From assembly GCF_000092205.1 (NCBI RefSeq), contig NC_014216.1, forward strand, positions 2,051,742 through 2,115,741: a DNA stretch of 64,000 nucleotides, read 5' to 3'. Below, piece by piece: positions 33,018 through 41,922 of this stretch (position 1 is its first letter; each line of letters begins with the position of its first letter). Below the pieces are notes generated by a model. That model was not told the origin of the DNA and ran no database searches. It was given only the letters and a program-made list of their open reading frames with translations. Position numbers and translations under genes: made by a program. This DNA is from Desulfurivibrio alkaliphilus AHT 2 (GTDB lineage: Bacteria; Desulfobacterota; Desulfobulbia; Desulfobulbales; Desulfurivibrionaceae).

Positions 33018-34109
33018 ATGAATGAACCGGCGACAAGCCCGCTGATGGGAATTGATGACACTCTTTTTCTCTCCACTCGGCAAGAAAGTGAAAACCTGCA
33101 GGACCGGCTGCTTAAACTCTACCATCTCTATTCCGCCAGCAAAGCATGCTGCATGGCCATGAAAGTCAGTGCGCTGCTGGCCAACATTGTTGCTCTGCTG
33201 AAAAAAACCCTCGAAATCGAGGAGTTCTACCTTCTCCTCCAGAATGAGGAGAACGGCTCTTTTGAGATGTGGGCCGCCGATGAACAACTGATGGAAATCG
33301 CTGATGAGCTGACTTTTCGTGCCGGCACTGGCCTGTTCGCCTCGGTTATCAAGAATGGCAAGCCACTGCTGGTTCAGAATATCGATAAAGACGACATACG
33401 TTTCATTCTATACAAGAAGAAGCTGCCCGATGTCAGTTCGCTGCTTTCGCTGCCGCTGCTCGGCGCCACCGGACAGGTTTTTGGACTGTTAAATATCCAC
33501 AAAAAAAATGGCCGTTGTTTCGACCACAAGGACGAGCTGTTCCTGTTTTCACTGGCCCAGAACATGGCTCTTGCCCTGGAGCGGACCCGTCTACTGGAGA
33601 AGGCCCAGCAAGAGGCGATGCACGATGAGCTAACCGGGATCTACAATCGCCGTTTTCTCTTTGACTACGCGCACAAAGAGTTATGCAAAAACTTGCGGAG
33701 CAACGCTGCTTTCTCTTTGATGCTGCTGGACATCGATCATTTTAAGCAGATTAACGATAACTACGGTCATCTTTACGGCGATCAGGTACTGCGCGATATG
33801 GCCACCACCTTGAAATTTAAAATTCGGCAGAGCGATGTCCTGGCCCGCTACGGCGGAGAGGAATTTGCGGTACTGCTGCCAAACACCGCCGCCAATGCCG
33901 CCTTTAACCTGGGGGAAAAACTTCGCCTGGAAGTGGAAAAGAAGGGGATAACGCCGCCCGGCAAGACTCAACTGGAAAAAATGACGGTTACGGTTGGGCT
34001 TTCCTCTTTTCCCGCCGACAGCAACAGCCTCGACCAGCTTTTTTCGGTGGCGGACCAAAGGCTGTACAAGGGTAAAAGCGCCGGGCGCAACCGGACGGTC
34101 GCCATCTAG
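33018..34109 (+). CDS. GAF-GGDEF diguanylate cyclase
   Basis: A 363-residue signalling enzyme. Residues about 45-195 form a GAF-type sensor domain (LLQNEENGSFEMWAA, FGLLNIHKKNG). Residues about 200-363 are a GGDEF domain: DELTGIYNRRFL, LLDIDHFKQINDNYGH, and RYGGEEFAVLLPNT with the active-site GGEEF. RQSD five residues before GGEEF is an RxxD inhibitory I-site, so c-di-GMP feedback is expected. It makes c-di-GMP from two GTP. ATG 33018 is used, behind an AGAGGGGGG stretch. The product is the ligand of the riboswitch at 23.4 kb, which suggests a local circuit, although a diffusible second messenger need not act locally. Confidence 0.92.
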   Translation: MNEPATSPLMGIDDTLFLSTRQESENLQDRLLKLYHLYSASKACCMAMKVSALLANIVALLKKTLEIEEFYLLLQNEENGSFEMWAADEQLMEIADELTFRAGTGLFASVIKNGKPLLVQNIDKDDIRFILYKKKLPDVSSLLSLPLLGATGQVFGLLNIHKKNGRCFDHKDELFLFSLAQNMALALERTRLLEKAQQEAMHDELTGIYNRRFLFDYAHKELCKNLRSNAAFSLMLLDIDHFKQINDNYGHLYGDQVLRDMATTLKFKIRQSDVLARYGGEEFAVLLPNTAANAAFNLGEKLRLEVEKKGITPPGKTQLEKMTVTVGLSSFPADSNSLDQLFSVADQRLYKGKSAGRNRTVAI

Positions 34110-34116
34110 CCCGAAG

Positions 34117-34662
34117 CTAGAAAAGCTCTGCCTGGCGGAAGGGCTGGCCCTGTTGGTCTTTGGCGGCCAGTTGGGGCGGGTCGGGGAGGGGCCAGGAGAT
34201 GGCCAGGTCGGGATCGTTCCAGATGATGCAGCGTTCGTATTCCGGGGCGTAGTAGTCGGTGGTCTTGTACAGAAATTCGGCGGTTTCCGACAGGGTGACA
34301 AAGCCGTGCGCAAAGCCGGGGGGAATCCAGAGCTGGTGCTTGTTGGCCGCCGACAGATGCACCCCCACCCACTGCCCGCAAGTGGGGGAAGCGCGGCGGA
34401 GATCCACCGCCACGTCGAACACCTCGCCCTGCACCACCCGTACCAGCTTGCCCTGGGCCTTGGGCGGCAACTGGTAATGCAGGCCTCGCAACACCCCCCG
34501 GCGGGAACGGGAGTGGTTATCCTGCACAAACTCACCGCTTACCCCGGTGGCCTGTTCAAACACCCGCCGGTTGAAGCTTTCATAGAAAAAACCGCGTTCA
34601 TCGCCGAACACCTTCGGTTCCAGCAACATCACCTCGGGTATCGCCAGCCGCCGGACCTGCAT
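34117..34662 (-). CDS. rfbC: dTDP-4-dehydrorhamnose 3,5-epimerase
   Basis: A 181-residue cupin epimerase (RmlC). [32 protein letters not shown] with the catalytic His, [26 protein letters not shown] and FLYKTTDYY are characteristic. It converts dTDP-4-keto-6-deoxyglucose to dTDP-4-keto-rhamnose. ATG 34662 is one base after the rfbA stop, so the two are coupled. It ends the rfbB-rfbD-rfbA-rfbC set and meets the diguanylate cyclase gene convergently with only seven bases between. A decayed second copy is fused to rfbA at 62.9-64.0 kb. Confidence 0.95.
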   Translation of the reverse strand: MQVRRLAIPEVMLLEPKVFGDERGFFYESFNRRVFEQATGVSGEFVQDNHSRSRRGVLRGLHYQLPPKAQGKLVRVVQGEVFDVAVDLRRASPTCGQWVGVHLSAANKHQLWIPPGFAHGFVTLSETAEFLYKTTDYYAPEYERCIIWNDPDLAISWPLPDPPQLAAKDQQGQPFRQAELF

Positions 34663-34663
34663 G

Positions 34664-35563
34664 TTAAAAAACCTCCTGCTGCAGCAGATCCAGCAGGTAG
34701 CGGCCATAACCGTTTTTGGCCATGGGCTGGGCCAGGGCCGCAAGCTGTTCATCGTTGATCCAGCCCCGGCGCCAGGCCACCTCTTCCGGGCAGGCCACCT
34801 TCAGCCCCTGTCGCCGCTCCAGGGTGGCGATATAATGCCCGGCCTCCAGCAGCGAGTCGTGGGTACCGGTATCCAGCCAGGCATAACCCCGGCCCATGAT
34901 CTCCACCGCCAACCGGCCCTGCTCCAGGTAGAGCCGGTTCAGGTCGGTAATCTCCAACTCCCCCCGGGCCGACGGCCGCAGGCTTTTAGCCAGCTCCACC
35001 ACCTGATGGTCGTAAAAGTAAAGGCCGGTAACCGCGTAACGGGACTTGGGCCGGGCCGGTTTTTCCTCCAGGGAGAGCACCCGGCCCTCCTGGTCGAACT
35101 CCGCCACCCCGTAACGCTGGGGATCATTGACGTGGTAGACGAAAATGGTGGCCCCATCCTGCTGCCCCATGGCACTTTTCAGCAACAGCTGCAGATCGTG
35201 CCCGAAGAAGATGTTGTCGCCCAGCACCAGGGCGGCGGACTGCCCGGCCAGGAACTCCTCGCCGATGATAAAGGCCTGGGCCAGCCCGTCCGGGCTGGGT
35301 TGCACCGCGTAGCTAAGCTCCAGGCCCCACTGGCGGCCGTCGCCCAGCAACTGTTGAAAACGGGGGGTATCCTGGGGGGTGGAGATGACCAGGATTTCCC
35401 GGAGGCCGGCCAGCATCAGCAGGGTCAGGGGGTAGTAGATCATCGGCTTGTCGAAAACCGGCAGCAGTTGCTTGGAAACCGCCAGGGTGGCGGGATGCAG
35501 CCGGGTGCCGGCCCCGCCGGCCAGGATAATCCCCTTCCGGGGTGGATTTTGGGGTGTCGTCAT
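34664..35563 (-). CDS. rfbA: Glucose-1-phosphate thymidylyltransferase
   Basis: A 299-residue Rml[21 protein letters not shown] is the nucleotide-binding loop with its Arg, [16 protein letters not shown] follows, and [21 protein letters not shown] and [13 protein letters not shown] are active-site regions. It makes dTDP-glucose from glucose-1-phosphate and dTTP, the first step of dTDP-rhamnose synthesis. Full length and intact. The start overlaps the rfbD stop by four bases. The homologous genes at 62-64 kb are truncated, so this is the functional copy. Confidence 0.96.
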   Translation of the reverse strand: MTTPQNPPRKGIILAGGAGTRLHPATLAVSKQLLPVFDKPMIYYPLTLLMLAGLREILVISTPQDTPRFQQLLGDGRQWGLELSYAVQPSPDGLAQAFIIGEEFLAGQSAALVLGDNIFFGHDLQLLLKSAMGQQDGATIFVYHVNDPQRYGVAEFDQEGRVLSLEEKPARPKSRYAVTGLYFYDHQVVELAKSLRPSARGELEITDLNRLYLEQGRLAVEIMGRGYAWLDTGTHDSLLEAGHYIATLERRQGLKVACPEEVAWRRGWINDEQLAALAQPMAKNGYGRYLLDLLQQEVF

Positions 35564-36450
35564 GGCGCCAGCAACTCCTTTAAGGCACGTTTAACGTGGA
35601 ACTGCCAGGGGGGCAGCGTCAAGCCAAAAGCTTGCTCCAGGCGGCGGCAGTCCAGCCGGGAGTTGGCGGGCCGGGCCGCCGGGCGGGGATATTCGGCGGT
35701 GCTGATGGGTTTGATCTGCTCCGGGCCAAGCTGCAACGACGCCCCCAGCTTACCGGCCTCGCCCACGATAAAGCGGGCATAATCGTACCAACTGGTCTCT
35801 CCCGCCGCCGTGCAGTGATAGATTCCGCCCGACGCCGTGCCGGCCTGCAGCGCCGGCAGAGCTCGGGCCGTTACATCGGCCAGCAGTTCCGCCGCGGTGG
35901 GGGCGCCAAACTGGTCGGCCACCACCGTTAAACTACTCCTTTCCGCCGCCAGGCGCAAAATGGTTTGCAAAAAATTTTGCCCCCGGGCAGCAAAAACCCA
36001 GGAGGTGCGCAAAATTAAATAGTCCGCGCCGGAGGCAGCAATGGCCTCATCACCGGCCAGTTTGCTGCGACCATACACGGAACGGGGATTGGGCGGATCG
36101 GTCTCCAGGTATGGCCCATCTTGGTCGCCATCATAAACGTAATCGGTGGAAAAATGGACCAGGGGAATCCCCAGCGCCCTGGTCTCGGCCGCCATGGTGG
36201 CCGGGGCGACCTCGTTAACCGCCCGGGCCGTTGCTTCCTCGCTCTCGGCCAGATCCACTGCGGTAAAGGCCCCGGCATTGATGATGGCGGACGGGTCAAT
36301 ATCCCGAATCGCCGCCCGTACCGCCGCCGGATCGGCCAGATCCACCTGGCCTCGGCCCAGCGGCAGCAACGGCCCCAGCAGGACCAGGCTGCGCTGCAGC
36401 TCCCACCCCACCTGCCCTTCGGCCCCAAAGATGATCAATGGCCTGGTCAT
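35560..36450 (-). CDS. rfbD: dTDP-4-dehydrorhamnose reductase
   Basis: A 296-residue short-chain reductase (RmlD): [13 protein letters not shown] for NAD(P) binding, [23 protein letters not shown] and YGRSKLAGD carrying the YxxxK pair. It reduces dTDP-4-keto-rhamnose to dTDP-rhamnose. ATG 36450 with GAGGAG upstream is preferred to a TTG two codons before. A telomere-like G/C-rich tract lies 60-100 bases upstream in the gap after rfbB. Confidence 0.95.
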   Translation of the reverse strand: MTRPLIIFGAEGQVGWELQRSLVLLGPLLPLGRGQVDLADPAAVRAAIRDIDPSAIINAGAFTAVDLAESEEATARAVNEVAPATMAAETRALGIPLVHFSTDYVYDGDQDGPYLETDPPNPRSVYGRSKLAGDEAIAASGADYLILRTSWVFAARGQNFLQTILRLAAERSSLTVVADQFGAPTAAELLADVTARALPALQAGTASGGIYHCTAAGETSWYDYARFIVGEAGKLGASLQLGPEQIKPISTAEYPRPAARPANSRLDCRRLEQAFGLTLPPWQFHVKRALKELLAP

Positions 36451-36513
36451 GAACAACTCCTCTTACCAATTTGCCACAAGGGGTCGTGTCACGGGGAGAA
36501 AACCTTAATTCTA

Positions 36514-36547
36514 CCCCCCTAAACCCTAACCCTTAACCCCTAAACCC
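36514..36547 (-). repeat. Telomere-like G-tract, potential G-quadruplex (left of rfbB)
   Basis: Five C-runs on the plus strand separated by TAAA, TAA, TTAA and TAAA; the minus strand and therefore the rfb transcript reads GGGTTTAGGGGTTAAGGG and onward. Four or more G-runs with 3-4-base loops satisfy the G-quadruplex pattern. It is in the rfbB-rfbD spacer. Confidence 0.7.
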
Positions 36548-36555
36548 AACCGCTC

Positions 36556-37614
36556 TCAATCCTGATAATGCCGGGCCACCCAGTCGCGATAGGCGCCGCT
36601 GGTAACATTGGCCACCCACTGCTGATTCTCCAGGTACCACTGGACTGTTTTGCGCAGGCCGCCGGCAAAGCTTTCCGCCGGCTGCCAGCCCAGTTCGCGT
36701 GCGATCTTGCCGGTGTCGATGGCGTAGCGGCGATCATGGCCCGGCCGGTCGGTCACATGGGTAATCTGCTCGGCGAAGGGCCGGCCGTCCGGCCGGGGCC
36801 GGAGTTCATCGAGGATGGCGCAGACCTGCCGCACCACCTCCAGGTTGGTCAGCTCGCAGTTGCCGCCCACATTGTAAATCTCCCCCACCCGGCCGGCCGC
36901 CAGCACCCGGCGGATGGCCTGGCAGTGGTCCGACACATAGAGCCAGTCGCGCACCTGGCGGCCATCGCCATACACCGGCAGCGGCTTGCCGGCCAGGGCG
37001 TTATGAATGATCAGCGGAATCAGCTTTTCGGGGAACTGGCAGGGCCCGTAATTATTGGAACAGTTGGTGGTGAGCACCGGCAGACCGTAGGTGTGGTGCC
37101 AGGCCCGCACCAGGTGATCGCTGGCCGCCTTGCTGGCGGAATAGGGGCTGTTGGGCCGGCAGGGATGCTCTTCGGTGAACGGCGGCTCGTTTGGCTCCAG
37201 CGAACCGTACACCTCGTCGGTGGAGATGTGCAGGAAACGGAAGGAATCCCGGGCCGGCGCCGGCTGTTGGGCCCACCAGCTTCGCACCGCCTCCAGCAAC
37301 TGGTAGGTGCCGGTGACATTGGTGTTAATAAAATCCGCCGGGCCATGAATAGAGCGGTCCACATGGGATTCGGCGGCAAAGTTGATCACCGCCCGGGGCC
37401 GGTGTTCCGCCAGCAACCGCCCCACCAGCTCGGCATCGCCGATATCGCCGCGGGCAAAATGGTAGCGGGGGTCGCTCACCACCCCGGCCAGGTTTTCCGG
37501 GTTACCGGCGTAGGTGAGCTTGTCCAGGTTAACCACCGGCTCATCTTCGGCGGCCAGCCAGTCAATAATAAAATTGGCGCCAATAAAACCGGCACCACCG
37601 GTAACCACAATCAT
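36556..37614 (-). CDS. rfbB: dTDP-glucose 4,6-dehydratase
   Basis: A 352-residue extended SDR (RmlB). VTGGAGFIGANFI binds NAD, AAESHVDRSI, HISTDEVYGSLEP (catalytic Asp-Glu) and PYSASKAASDHLV (YxxxK) are diagnostic, as is NCSNNYGPCQFPEKLIPL. It converts dTDP-glucose to dTDP-4-keto-6-deoxyglucose. It starts the rfb set, although the gene order B-D-A-C differs from the common BDAC only in the spacer: here about 105 bases separate rfbB from rfbD. The gene is flanked by oppositely oriented G-rich tracts. Confidence 0.96.
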   Translation of the reverse strand: MIVVTGGAGFIGANFIIDWLAAEDEPVVNLDKLTYAGNPENLAGVVSDPRYHFARGDIGDAELVGRLLAEHRPRAVINFAAESHVDRSIHGPADFINTNVTGTYQLLEAVRSWWAQQPAPARDSFRFLHISTDEVYGSLEPNEPPFTEEHPCRPNSPYSASKAASDHLVRAWHHTYGLPVLTTNCSNNYGPCQFPEKLIPLIIHNALAGKPLPVYGDGRQVRDWLYVSDHCQAIRRVLAAGRVGEIYNVGGNCELTNLEVVRQVCAILDELRPRPDGRPFAEQITHVTDRPGHDRRYAIDTGKIARELGWQPAESFAGGLRKTVQWYLENQQWVANVTSGAYRDWVARHYQD

Positions 37615-37637
37615 AATCCCACCCTCTTTCTTTTTTA

Positions 37638-37681
37638 GGGGTTTTAGGGGCGGTTTTAGGGGTCAAGGGGGTCTTTAGGGG
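37638..37681 (+). repeat. G-tract, potential G-quadruplex (right of rfbB)
   Basis: Five runs of four or five G on the plus strand, spaced by TTTTA, CGGTTTTA, TCAA and TCTTTA. It lies upstream of rfbB and runs directly into the REP inverted repeat at 37677. TTTAGGGG units mirror those on the left side of rfbB in inverted orientation. Confidence 0.7.
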
Positions 37682-37736
37682 TCAAGTCTTGACATGACAG
37701 TCTTAAGGCAGACTGTCATGTCAAGACTTGACCCCT
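37677..37736. repeat. REP pair: 27-bp perfect inverted repeat (REP copies 1 and 2)
   Basis: Two arms of 27 bases, each containing GTCAAGTCTTGACATGACAG or its complement, flank a six-base loop (TAAGGC). The core GTCAAGACTTGAC is itself nearly palindromic. The arms equal the repeat found at both ends of the RAYT gene and at three more sites to 47.9 kb. It separates rfbB from the uronate epimerase gene. Confidence 0.9.
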
Positions 37737-37750
37737 ACCCTCCACCCCGA

Positions 37751-38758
37751 TCACACCCCGTAATATTCGCGATACCAGGCGGCGAAACGGCCGATGCCCT
37801 CTTGCACCGTGGTGTTGGGCTGGTAGTTGAAGTCGCGGGCCAGGTCGGTTACATCGGCAAAGGTGTCCGGTACGTCGCCGGGCTGCAGGGGGAGCATTTC
37901 TTTTTGGGCCGTCTTGCCCAGGGCCTTTTCCAGGGTTTCGACGTACTCCATTAGCTCTACCTGGCGGTTGTTGCCTATGTTGTATACCCGCCAGGGCGCG
38001 GTGCTGCTGCCGGGATCGGGGTTGTTGCCGGACCACTCGGGGTTGGGGGTTGCCGGCTTGTCGAGCACCCGTACCACCCCTTCGATGATGTCGTCGATGA
38101 AGGTGAAGTCCCGCCGGTGCTTGCCGTAGTTGAAGATCTTGATGGGCTCGTCGGCCATGATCGCCCGGGTGAACTTGGCCAGGGCCATGTCCGGCCGGTC
38201 CCAGGGGCCGTACACGGTGAAAAAGCGCAGGCCGGTGGTGGGCAGGCCAAAGAGATGGCTGTAGGTATGGGCCATCAGCTCGTTGGACTTCTTGCTGGCG
38301 GCATAGACCGACAAGGGATGATCAACGTTGTGGTGCACGGAAAAGGGCATGGCGGTGTTGGCCCCGTAAACCGAGCTGGAGGAGGCGTAGACCAGGTGCT
38401 CGATCTCGTGGTGCCGGCAATTTTCCAGAATATGGGCAAAACCGACGATGTTGCTCTCGATGTAGGAAAGCGGGTTTTCAATGGAATAGCGTACCCCCGC
38501 CTGGGCTGCCAGGTTCACCACCCGCCGGGGCCGATGAACGGCGAAAACCTCTTGCACCGCCGCCTTATCGGCCAGGTCGATGCGGCAATGGGTGTAGCCG
38601 GGATGATCGGCATGGCGGGCCAGCCGGGCCTCCTTGAGCGACGGGTCGTAGTAGTCGTTGTGGTTGTCGATCCCCACCACTTCATCCCCGCGGGCCAGCA
38701 ACCGCAGGGCCAGGGCGGAACCGATGAAGCCGGCGGCGCCGGTGATCAGTACTTTCAT
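37751..38758 (-). CDS. UDP-glucuronate 4-epimerase-like NAD-dependent epimerase
   Basis: A 335-residue extended [22 protein letters not shown] binds [21 protein letters not shown] is typical of UDP-glucuronate epimerases; [32 protein letters not shown] and [19 protein letters not shown] (YxxxK) follow, with the [15 protein letters not shown] signature. It interconverts UDP-glucuronate and UDP-galacturonate. The ugd gene directly upstream supplies UDP-glucuronate. A good SD (AAGGAG) precedes the ATG. Uronic acids would give an acidic polymer. Confidence 0.92.
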   Translation of the reverse strand: MKVLITGAAGFIGSALALRLLARGDEVVGIDNHNDYYDPSLKEARLARHADHPGYTHCRIDLADKAAVQEVFAVHRPRRVVNLAAQAGVRYSIENPLSYIESNIVGFAHILENCRHHEIEHLVYASSSSVYGANTAMPFSVHHNVDHPLSVYAASKKSNELMAHTYSHLFGLPTTGLRFFTVYGPWDRPDMALAKFTRAIMADEPIKIFNYGKHRRDFTFIDDIIEGVVRVLDKPATPNPEWSGNNPDPGSSTAPWRVYNIGNNRQVELMEYVETLEKALGKTAQKEMLPLQPGDVPDTFADVTDLARDFNYQPNTTVQEGIGRFAAWYREYYGV

Positions 38759-38775
38759 TGCGGCTTCTCCTTATT

Positions 38776-40089
38776 TCATTTCAGGCGACCGACCCCGACA
38801 TAGGTGAAACCGGCGTCGGTCATTTTTTCCGGCTCGTAGACATTGCGCAGGTCGATGAACAGCGGGGTCTTCATGCTTTCCCGCAAACGTTGCAGATCGA
38901 GGGCGCGGTACTGGTTCCACTCGGTGAGCAGCACCAGGGCGTCGGCGCCCGCCGCCGCTTCATAGGCGTTTTCCACGTAGCGGCAAGCGGGCATTATGGC
39001 GGCGGCCTCTTTCATGCCCTGGGGGTCATGGACCTGCACGGTGGCCCCTTTTTCCAGCAGGGCCGGCAAAATGGTCAGCGACGGCGCTTCCCGCATGTCG
39101 TCGGTTTCCGGCTTGAAGGTAAGGCCCAGCACGCCGATGGTTTTACCGGCCTCGCTGCCGCCCAGGGCGTCGCGGATCTTCTTGATCATTCTGCCCTTCT
39201 GGGCCGCGTTCACCTCCACCGCCGCCTCCACCAGGCGGCTGGAGCTGCCATGTTCCTGGGCGATGCGCAGCAGAGCCAGGGTATCTTTGGGGAAACAGGA
39301 ACCGCCGTAGCCGGGGCCGGGATGAAGAAACTTGCCGCCGATGCGGCCATCCAGCCCTATCGCCCGGGCCAAAGGCTTTACATCGGCCCCCACCGCCTCG
39401 CAGAGGTTGGCCATCTCGTTGATAAAGCTGATCTTCATGGCCAGGAAGGCGTTGGCGGCGTACTTGCTCAACTCGGCGGTTTCAATGGAGGTAACCACAA
39501 AGGGGGTGGCGTTAAGATAGAGCGGATTGTAAATCTCCTGCAGCACCTCGGCGGCCCGTTCATTGTCCACCCCGATCACCACCCGGTCGGGGCGCATGAA
39601 ATCGGTAATCGCCGCCCCTTCCCGCAGAAACTCCGGGTTGGAGGCAACGTCGAAGTCGGCCCGGGGATTGGCCTCGGCAATGATCCGCCGCACCTGCCGC
39701 CCGGTTCCCACCGGCACCGTGCTCTTATCGATGATCACGGTATACTCGTTGCCCAGCAGCCCGGCAATTTCAGCGGCCGCCTGGTAAATATAGGTCAGGT
39801 CGGCATAGCCGTTGCCCCGGCGCTGGCTGGGCGTACCCACGGCAATAAAGACCGCCCGGGCCCCATCCATGGCTTCGGCCAGGTCGGTGGTAAAGGAAAG
39901 CCGCCCCTCTCGCACATTTTTGGCCACCAGTTCATCCAGGCCGGGCTCATAAATGGGAATTCCCCCGCGGCGCAGCTCTTCAATTCGCTCCGCCGCCTTG
40001 TCCATGCAAACCACCCGGTGCCCAAACTCAGCCAGACAAGCGCCGCTGACCAGGCCCACATAACCGGTACCAACCACCGCAATATTCAT
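38776..40089 (-). CDS. ugd: UDP-glucose 6-dehydrogenase
   Basis: A 437-residue enzyme: IAVVGTGYVGLVSGACLAE (NAD site), STVPVGTGRQV, NPEFLREGAAITDFMRPDR, AELSKYAANAFLAMKISFIN and PGPGYGGSCFPKDTLALL with the catalytic Cys. It oxidises UDP-glucose twice to UDP-glucuronate. The start overlaps the galE stop by four bases. Together with galE and the uronate epimerase it forms a UDP-sugar supply unit. Confidence 0.96.
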   Translation of the reverse strand: MNIAVVGTGYVGLVSGACLAEFGHRVVCMDKAAERIEELRRGGIPIYEPGLDELVAKNVREGRLSFTTDLAEAMDGARAVFIAVGTPSQRRGNGYADLTYIYQAAAEIAGLLGNEYTVIIDKSTVPVGTGRQVRRIIAEANPRADFDVASNPEFLREGAAITDFMRPDRVVIGVDNERAAEVLQEIYNPLYLNATPFVVTSIETAELSKYAANAFLAMKISFINEMANLCEAVGADVKPLARAIGLDGRIGGKFLHPGPGYGGSCFPKDTLALLRIAQEHGSSSRLVEAAVEVNAAQKGRMIKKIRDALGGSEAGKTIGVLGLTFKPETDDMREAPSLTILPALLEKGATVQVHDPQGMKEAAAIMPACRYVENAYEAAAGADALVLLTEWNQYRALDLQRLRESMKTPLFIDLRNVYEPEKMTDAGFTYVGVGRLK

Positions 40090-41147
40090 TTTTTCTCCTT
40101 GTTATCAAACGACCGGGAACCAAGGGCGGTATCGTAGCCCTCGGGATTTTGAGATTGCCAGCGCCAGGCGTCGGTTACCATATCGTTCAGGCTGCGCTCG
40201 GCTCGCCAGTTAAGCTCCGCTTGTGCCTTGGCCGGGTCGGCAAAGCAGACGGCCAGGTCGCCAGGACGACGGGGTAGTATTTCATAGGGAACGGCGGCCC
40301 CGCAGGCCTTTGCAAAGGCCTGCACCATCTCCAGCACGCTGTAGCCCTTGCCGGTACCAAGGTTCCAGACCTGACAACCGCTGAAGCTGTCCAAGGCCTG
40401 CAAAGCCTGAACGTGCCCCAGGGCCAGGTCGACGACGTGAATGTAGTCCCGCACGCCGGTGCCGTCCGGGGTGGGGTAGTCGTTGCCGAAAACACCCAGC
40501 CGCCGGCGCCGCCCCACCGCCACCTGGGCGATATAGGGCATCAGGTTGTTCGGCTCGCCCCGGGGGTCTTCACCAATCAGGCCGCTTTCATGGGCCCCCA
40601 CCGGGTTGAAATAACGCAGCAGCGCGATGCGCCAGCGTTCATCGGCCGCCGCCGCATCCTGCAGAAGCTGCTCGATCATCCATTTGGAGCGGCCATAGGG
40701 GTTGGTCAAACCCACCCCGGTGTTCATCTCCTCTTTCAGCGGCGAGTCGTTGGCCGTGCCATAAACCGTGGCCGAAGAGCTGAACACCAAGGTAAACACC
40801 CCGGCCGCCACCATGGCCCGGCAGAGGTTCAAAGTGCCGGTAACATTATTCTCATAGTAGTCCAAGGGCAGGCGCACGCTCTCGCCCACCGCCTTAAGCC
40901 CGGCAAAATGAATCACCGCATCGGGCTGGTGTTGGGCAAAAACCGTGCGCAGGGCCGCCGGGTCCCGCATGTCTCCCTCAAACAGGGTTACCGCTTGCCC
41001 CGTCAACCGCTCAACGCGGCGCAAGGCCTCGGCGGAACTGTTGACCAGGTTATCGAACACCACCACCCGGTGGCCGGCTTCCAGCAGCGCCAGCGCGGTA
41101 TGGCTGCCGATATAGCCCGCGCCCCCGGTAAGCAAATACGTTTTCAT
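40086..41147 (-). CDS. galE: UDP-glucose 4-epimerase
   Basis: A 353-residue GalE. TYLLTGGAGYIGSHTALAL, HFAGLKAVGESVRLPLDYYE, VFSSSATVYG and NPYGRSKWMIE (YxxxK) are all present, and YFNPVGAHESGLIGEDPRG is a GalE signature. It interconverts UDP-glucose and UDP-galactose. ATG 41147 (MKTYLLTGG) is used; an upstream extension is not conserved-looking. A large inverted repeat lies in the 171-base gap before the upstream phosphoglycosyltransferase. Confidence 0.95.
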   Translation of the reverse strand: MKTYLLTGGAGYIGSHTALALLEAGHRVVVFDNLVNSSAEALRRVERLTGQAVTLFEGDMRDPAALRTVFAQHQPDAVIHFAGLKAVGESVRLPLDYYENNVTGTLNLCRAMVAAGVFTLVFSSSATVYGTANDSPLKEEMNTGVGLTNPYGRSKWMIEQLLQDAAAADERWRIALLRYFNPVGAHESGLIGEDPRGEPNNLMPYIAQVAVGRRRRLGVFGNDYPTPDGTGVRDYIHVVDLALGHVQALQALDSFSGCQVWNLGTGKGYSVLEMVQAFAKACGAAVPYEILPRRPGDLAVCFADPAKAQAELNWRAERSLNDMVTDAWRWQSQNPEGYDTALGSRSFDNKEKK

Positions 41148-41215
41148 AATGTTACTCCGTCCTCCACACTGTACAAACCTTATCCCAGGTATACGATTAC
41201 GCCTACTCATGCAAC

Positions 41216-41322
41216 GTAAGCGTTCAGCAGTGCCGCAGGTTCGGGCAAGCAGCCAGGCGCAGCGTACTCCTGTACGTAAGCCTGGCTGATCGCCCGAAGA
41301 TGCGGTGCTGCTGAGCGCTTAC
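41216..41322. repeat. Large imperfect inverted repeat (107 nt)
   Basis: Two 43-base arms beginning GTAAGCG and ending GCCAGGC match at about 36 of 43 positions and enclose a 21-base loop which itself contains CGTAC-TCCT-GTACG. The right arm supplies the last codons and stop of the phosphoglycosyltransferase gene. It may be a degraded miniature element that now serves as a transcript end or processing hairpin. Confidence 0.7.
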
Positions 41323-41885
41323 CAGGAAACGGGATTGCTGCCGGCCGCATCCCCTCTTCCCTTACCGGTAACGGTCAGGAAGATATAGCGAAAATAATCG
41401 ACCAGCCCCAGGGAAGCGATCATTTTGGCATCGGTTTGGGCCAGCAATTCGGGGGTGGACATGTCGATGCCCTGGATCTGGGCCAGGCCGGTAATCCCGG
41501 GGCGGGCGTTGAACACCCTCCGCCGCGCCCGCTCCTCGATCAGCTCCGTTTGGTTGAACAGGCAGGGACGTGGCCCCACCAGGCTCATCTCGCCTTTCAG
41601 CACATTCCACAGTTGCGGCAACTCATCGAGCTTGCGGCGCCGTAAAAAGCGGCCATAGGGGGTAATCGCCGAGGCATCGGCTAAATGCGACGCCACGGAA
41701 GCGGTGTCCGGCCGCATGGTGCGCAGTTTTACCAGCACAAAGGGTTGCCGGTGGCGCCCCACGCGCTGCTGCCGGAAAAGCGGGGAGCCCGTATCGAACC
41801 ACCCCAGCAGCAGCAGGAGCAGCAGCAACGGCAGGCCAACCAGCAGCCCGCCCAAAGCCAGTGCCATATCCAGTAAACGAATCAT
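41319..41885 (-). CDS. Small monotopic phosphoglycosyltransferase (PglC-like)
   Basis: A 188-residue sugar transferase with one N-terminal re-entrant or membrane helix (LALGGLLVGLPLLLLL) and the catalytic core FRQQRVGRHRQPFVLVKLRT, RRRKLDELPQLWNVLKGEMS, LVGPRP and ARPGITGLAQIQG. The DE dyad in KLDELPQ is the nucleophile pair. It transfers a sugar-1-phosphate from a UDP-sugar to undecaprenyl phosphate. ATG 41885 is chosen for its GGAGAG SD. It pairs with the WbpM-like dehydratase upstream, a common arrangement for di-N-acetylated or deoxyamino sugars. Its last residues come from the inverted repeat at 41216-41322. Confidence 0.88.
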   Translation of the reverse strand: MIRLLDMALALGGLLVGLPLLLLLLLLGWFDTGSPLFRQQRVGRHRQPFVLVKLRTMRPDTASVASHLADASAITPYGRFLRRRKLDELPQLWNVLKGEMSLVGPRPCLFNQTELIEERARRRVFNARPGITGLAQIQGIDMSTPELLAQTDAKMIASLGLVDYFRYIFLTVTGKGRGDAAGSNPVSW

Positions 41886-41922
41886 GCCCTCTCCCGCCCC
41901 GCCAGCGGCACTCTGCATTCAT

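Noticed and set aside
36514-36547. A real telomere or linear-chromosome end
   Set aside because: The repeats are few, irregular and lie inside an operon between rfbB and rfbD with genes continuing on both sides.
37677-37736. The 27-bp inverted repeat as a simple terminator
   Set aside because: No T-run follows on either strand and the arms match REP copies elsewhere, including those flanking the RAYT gene.
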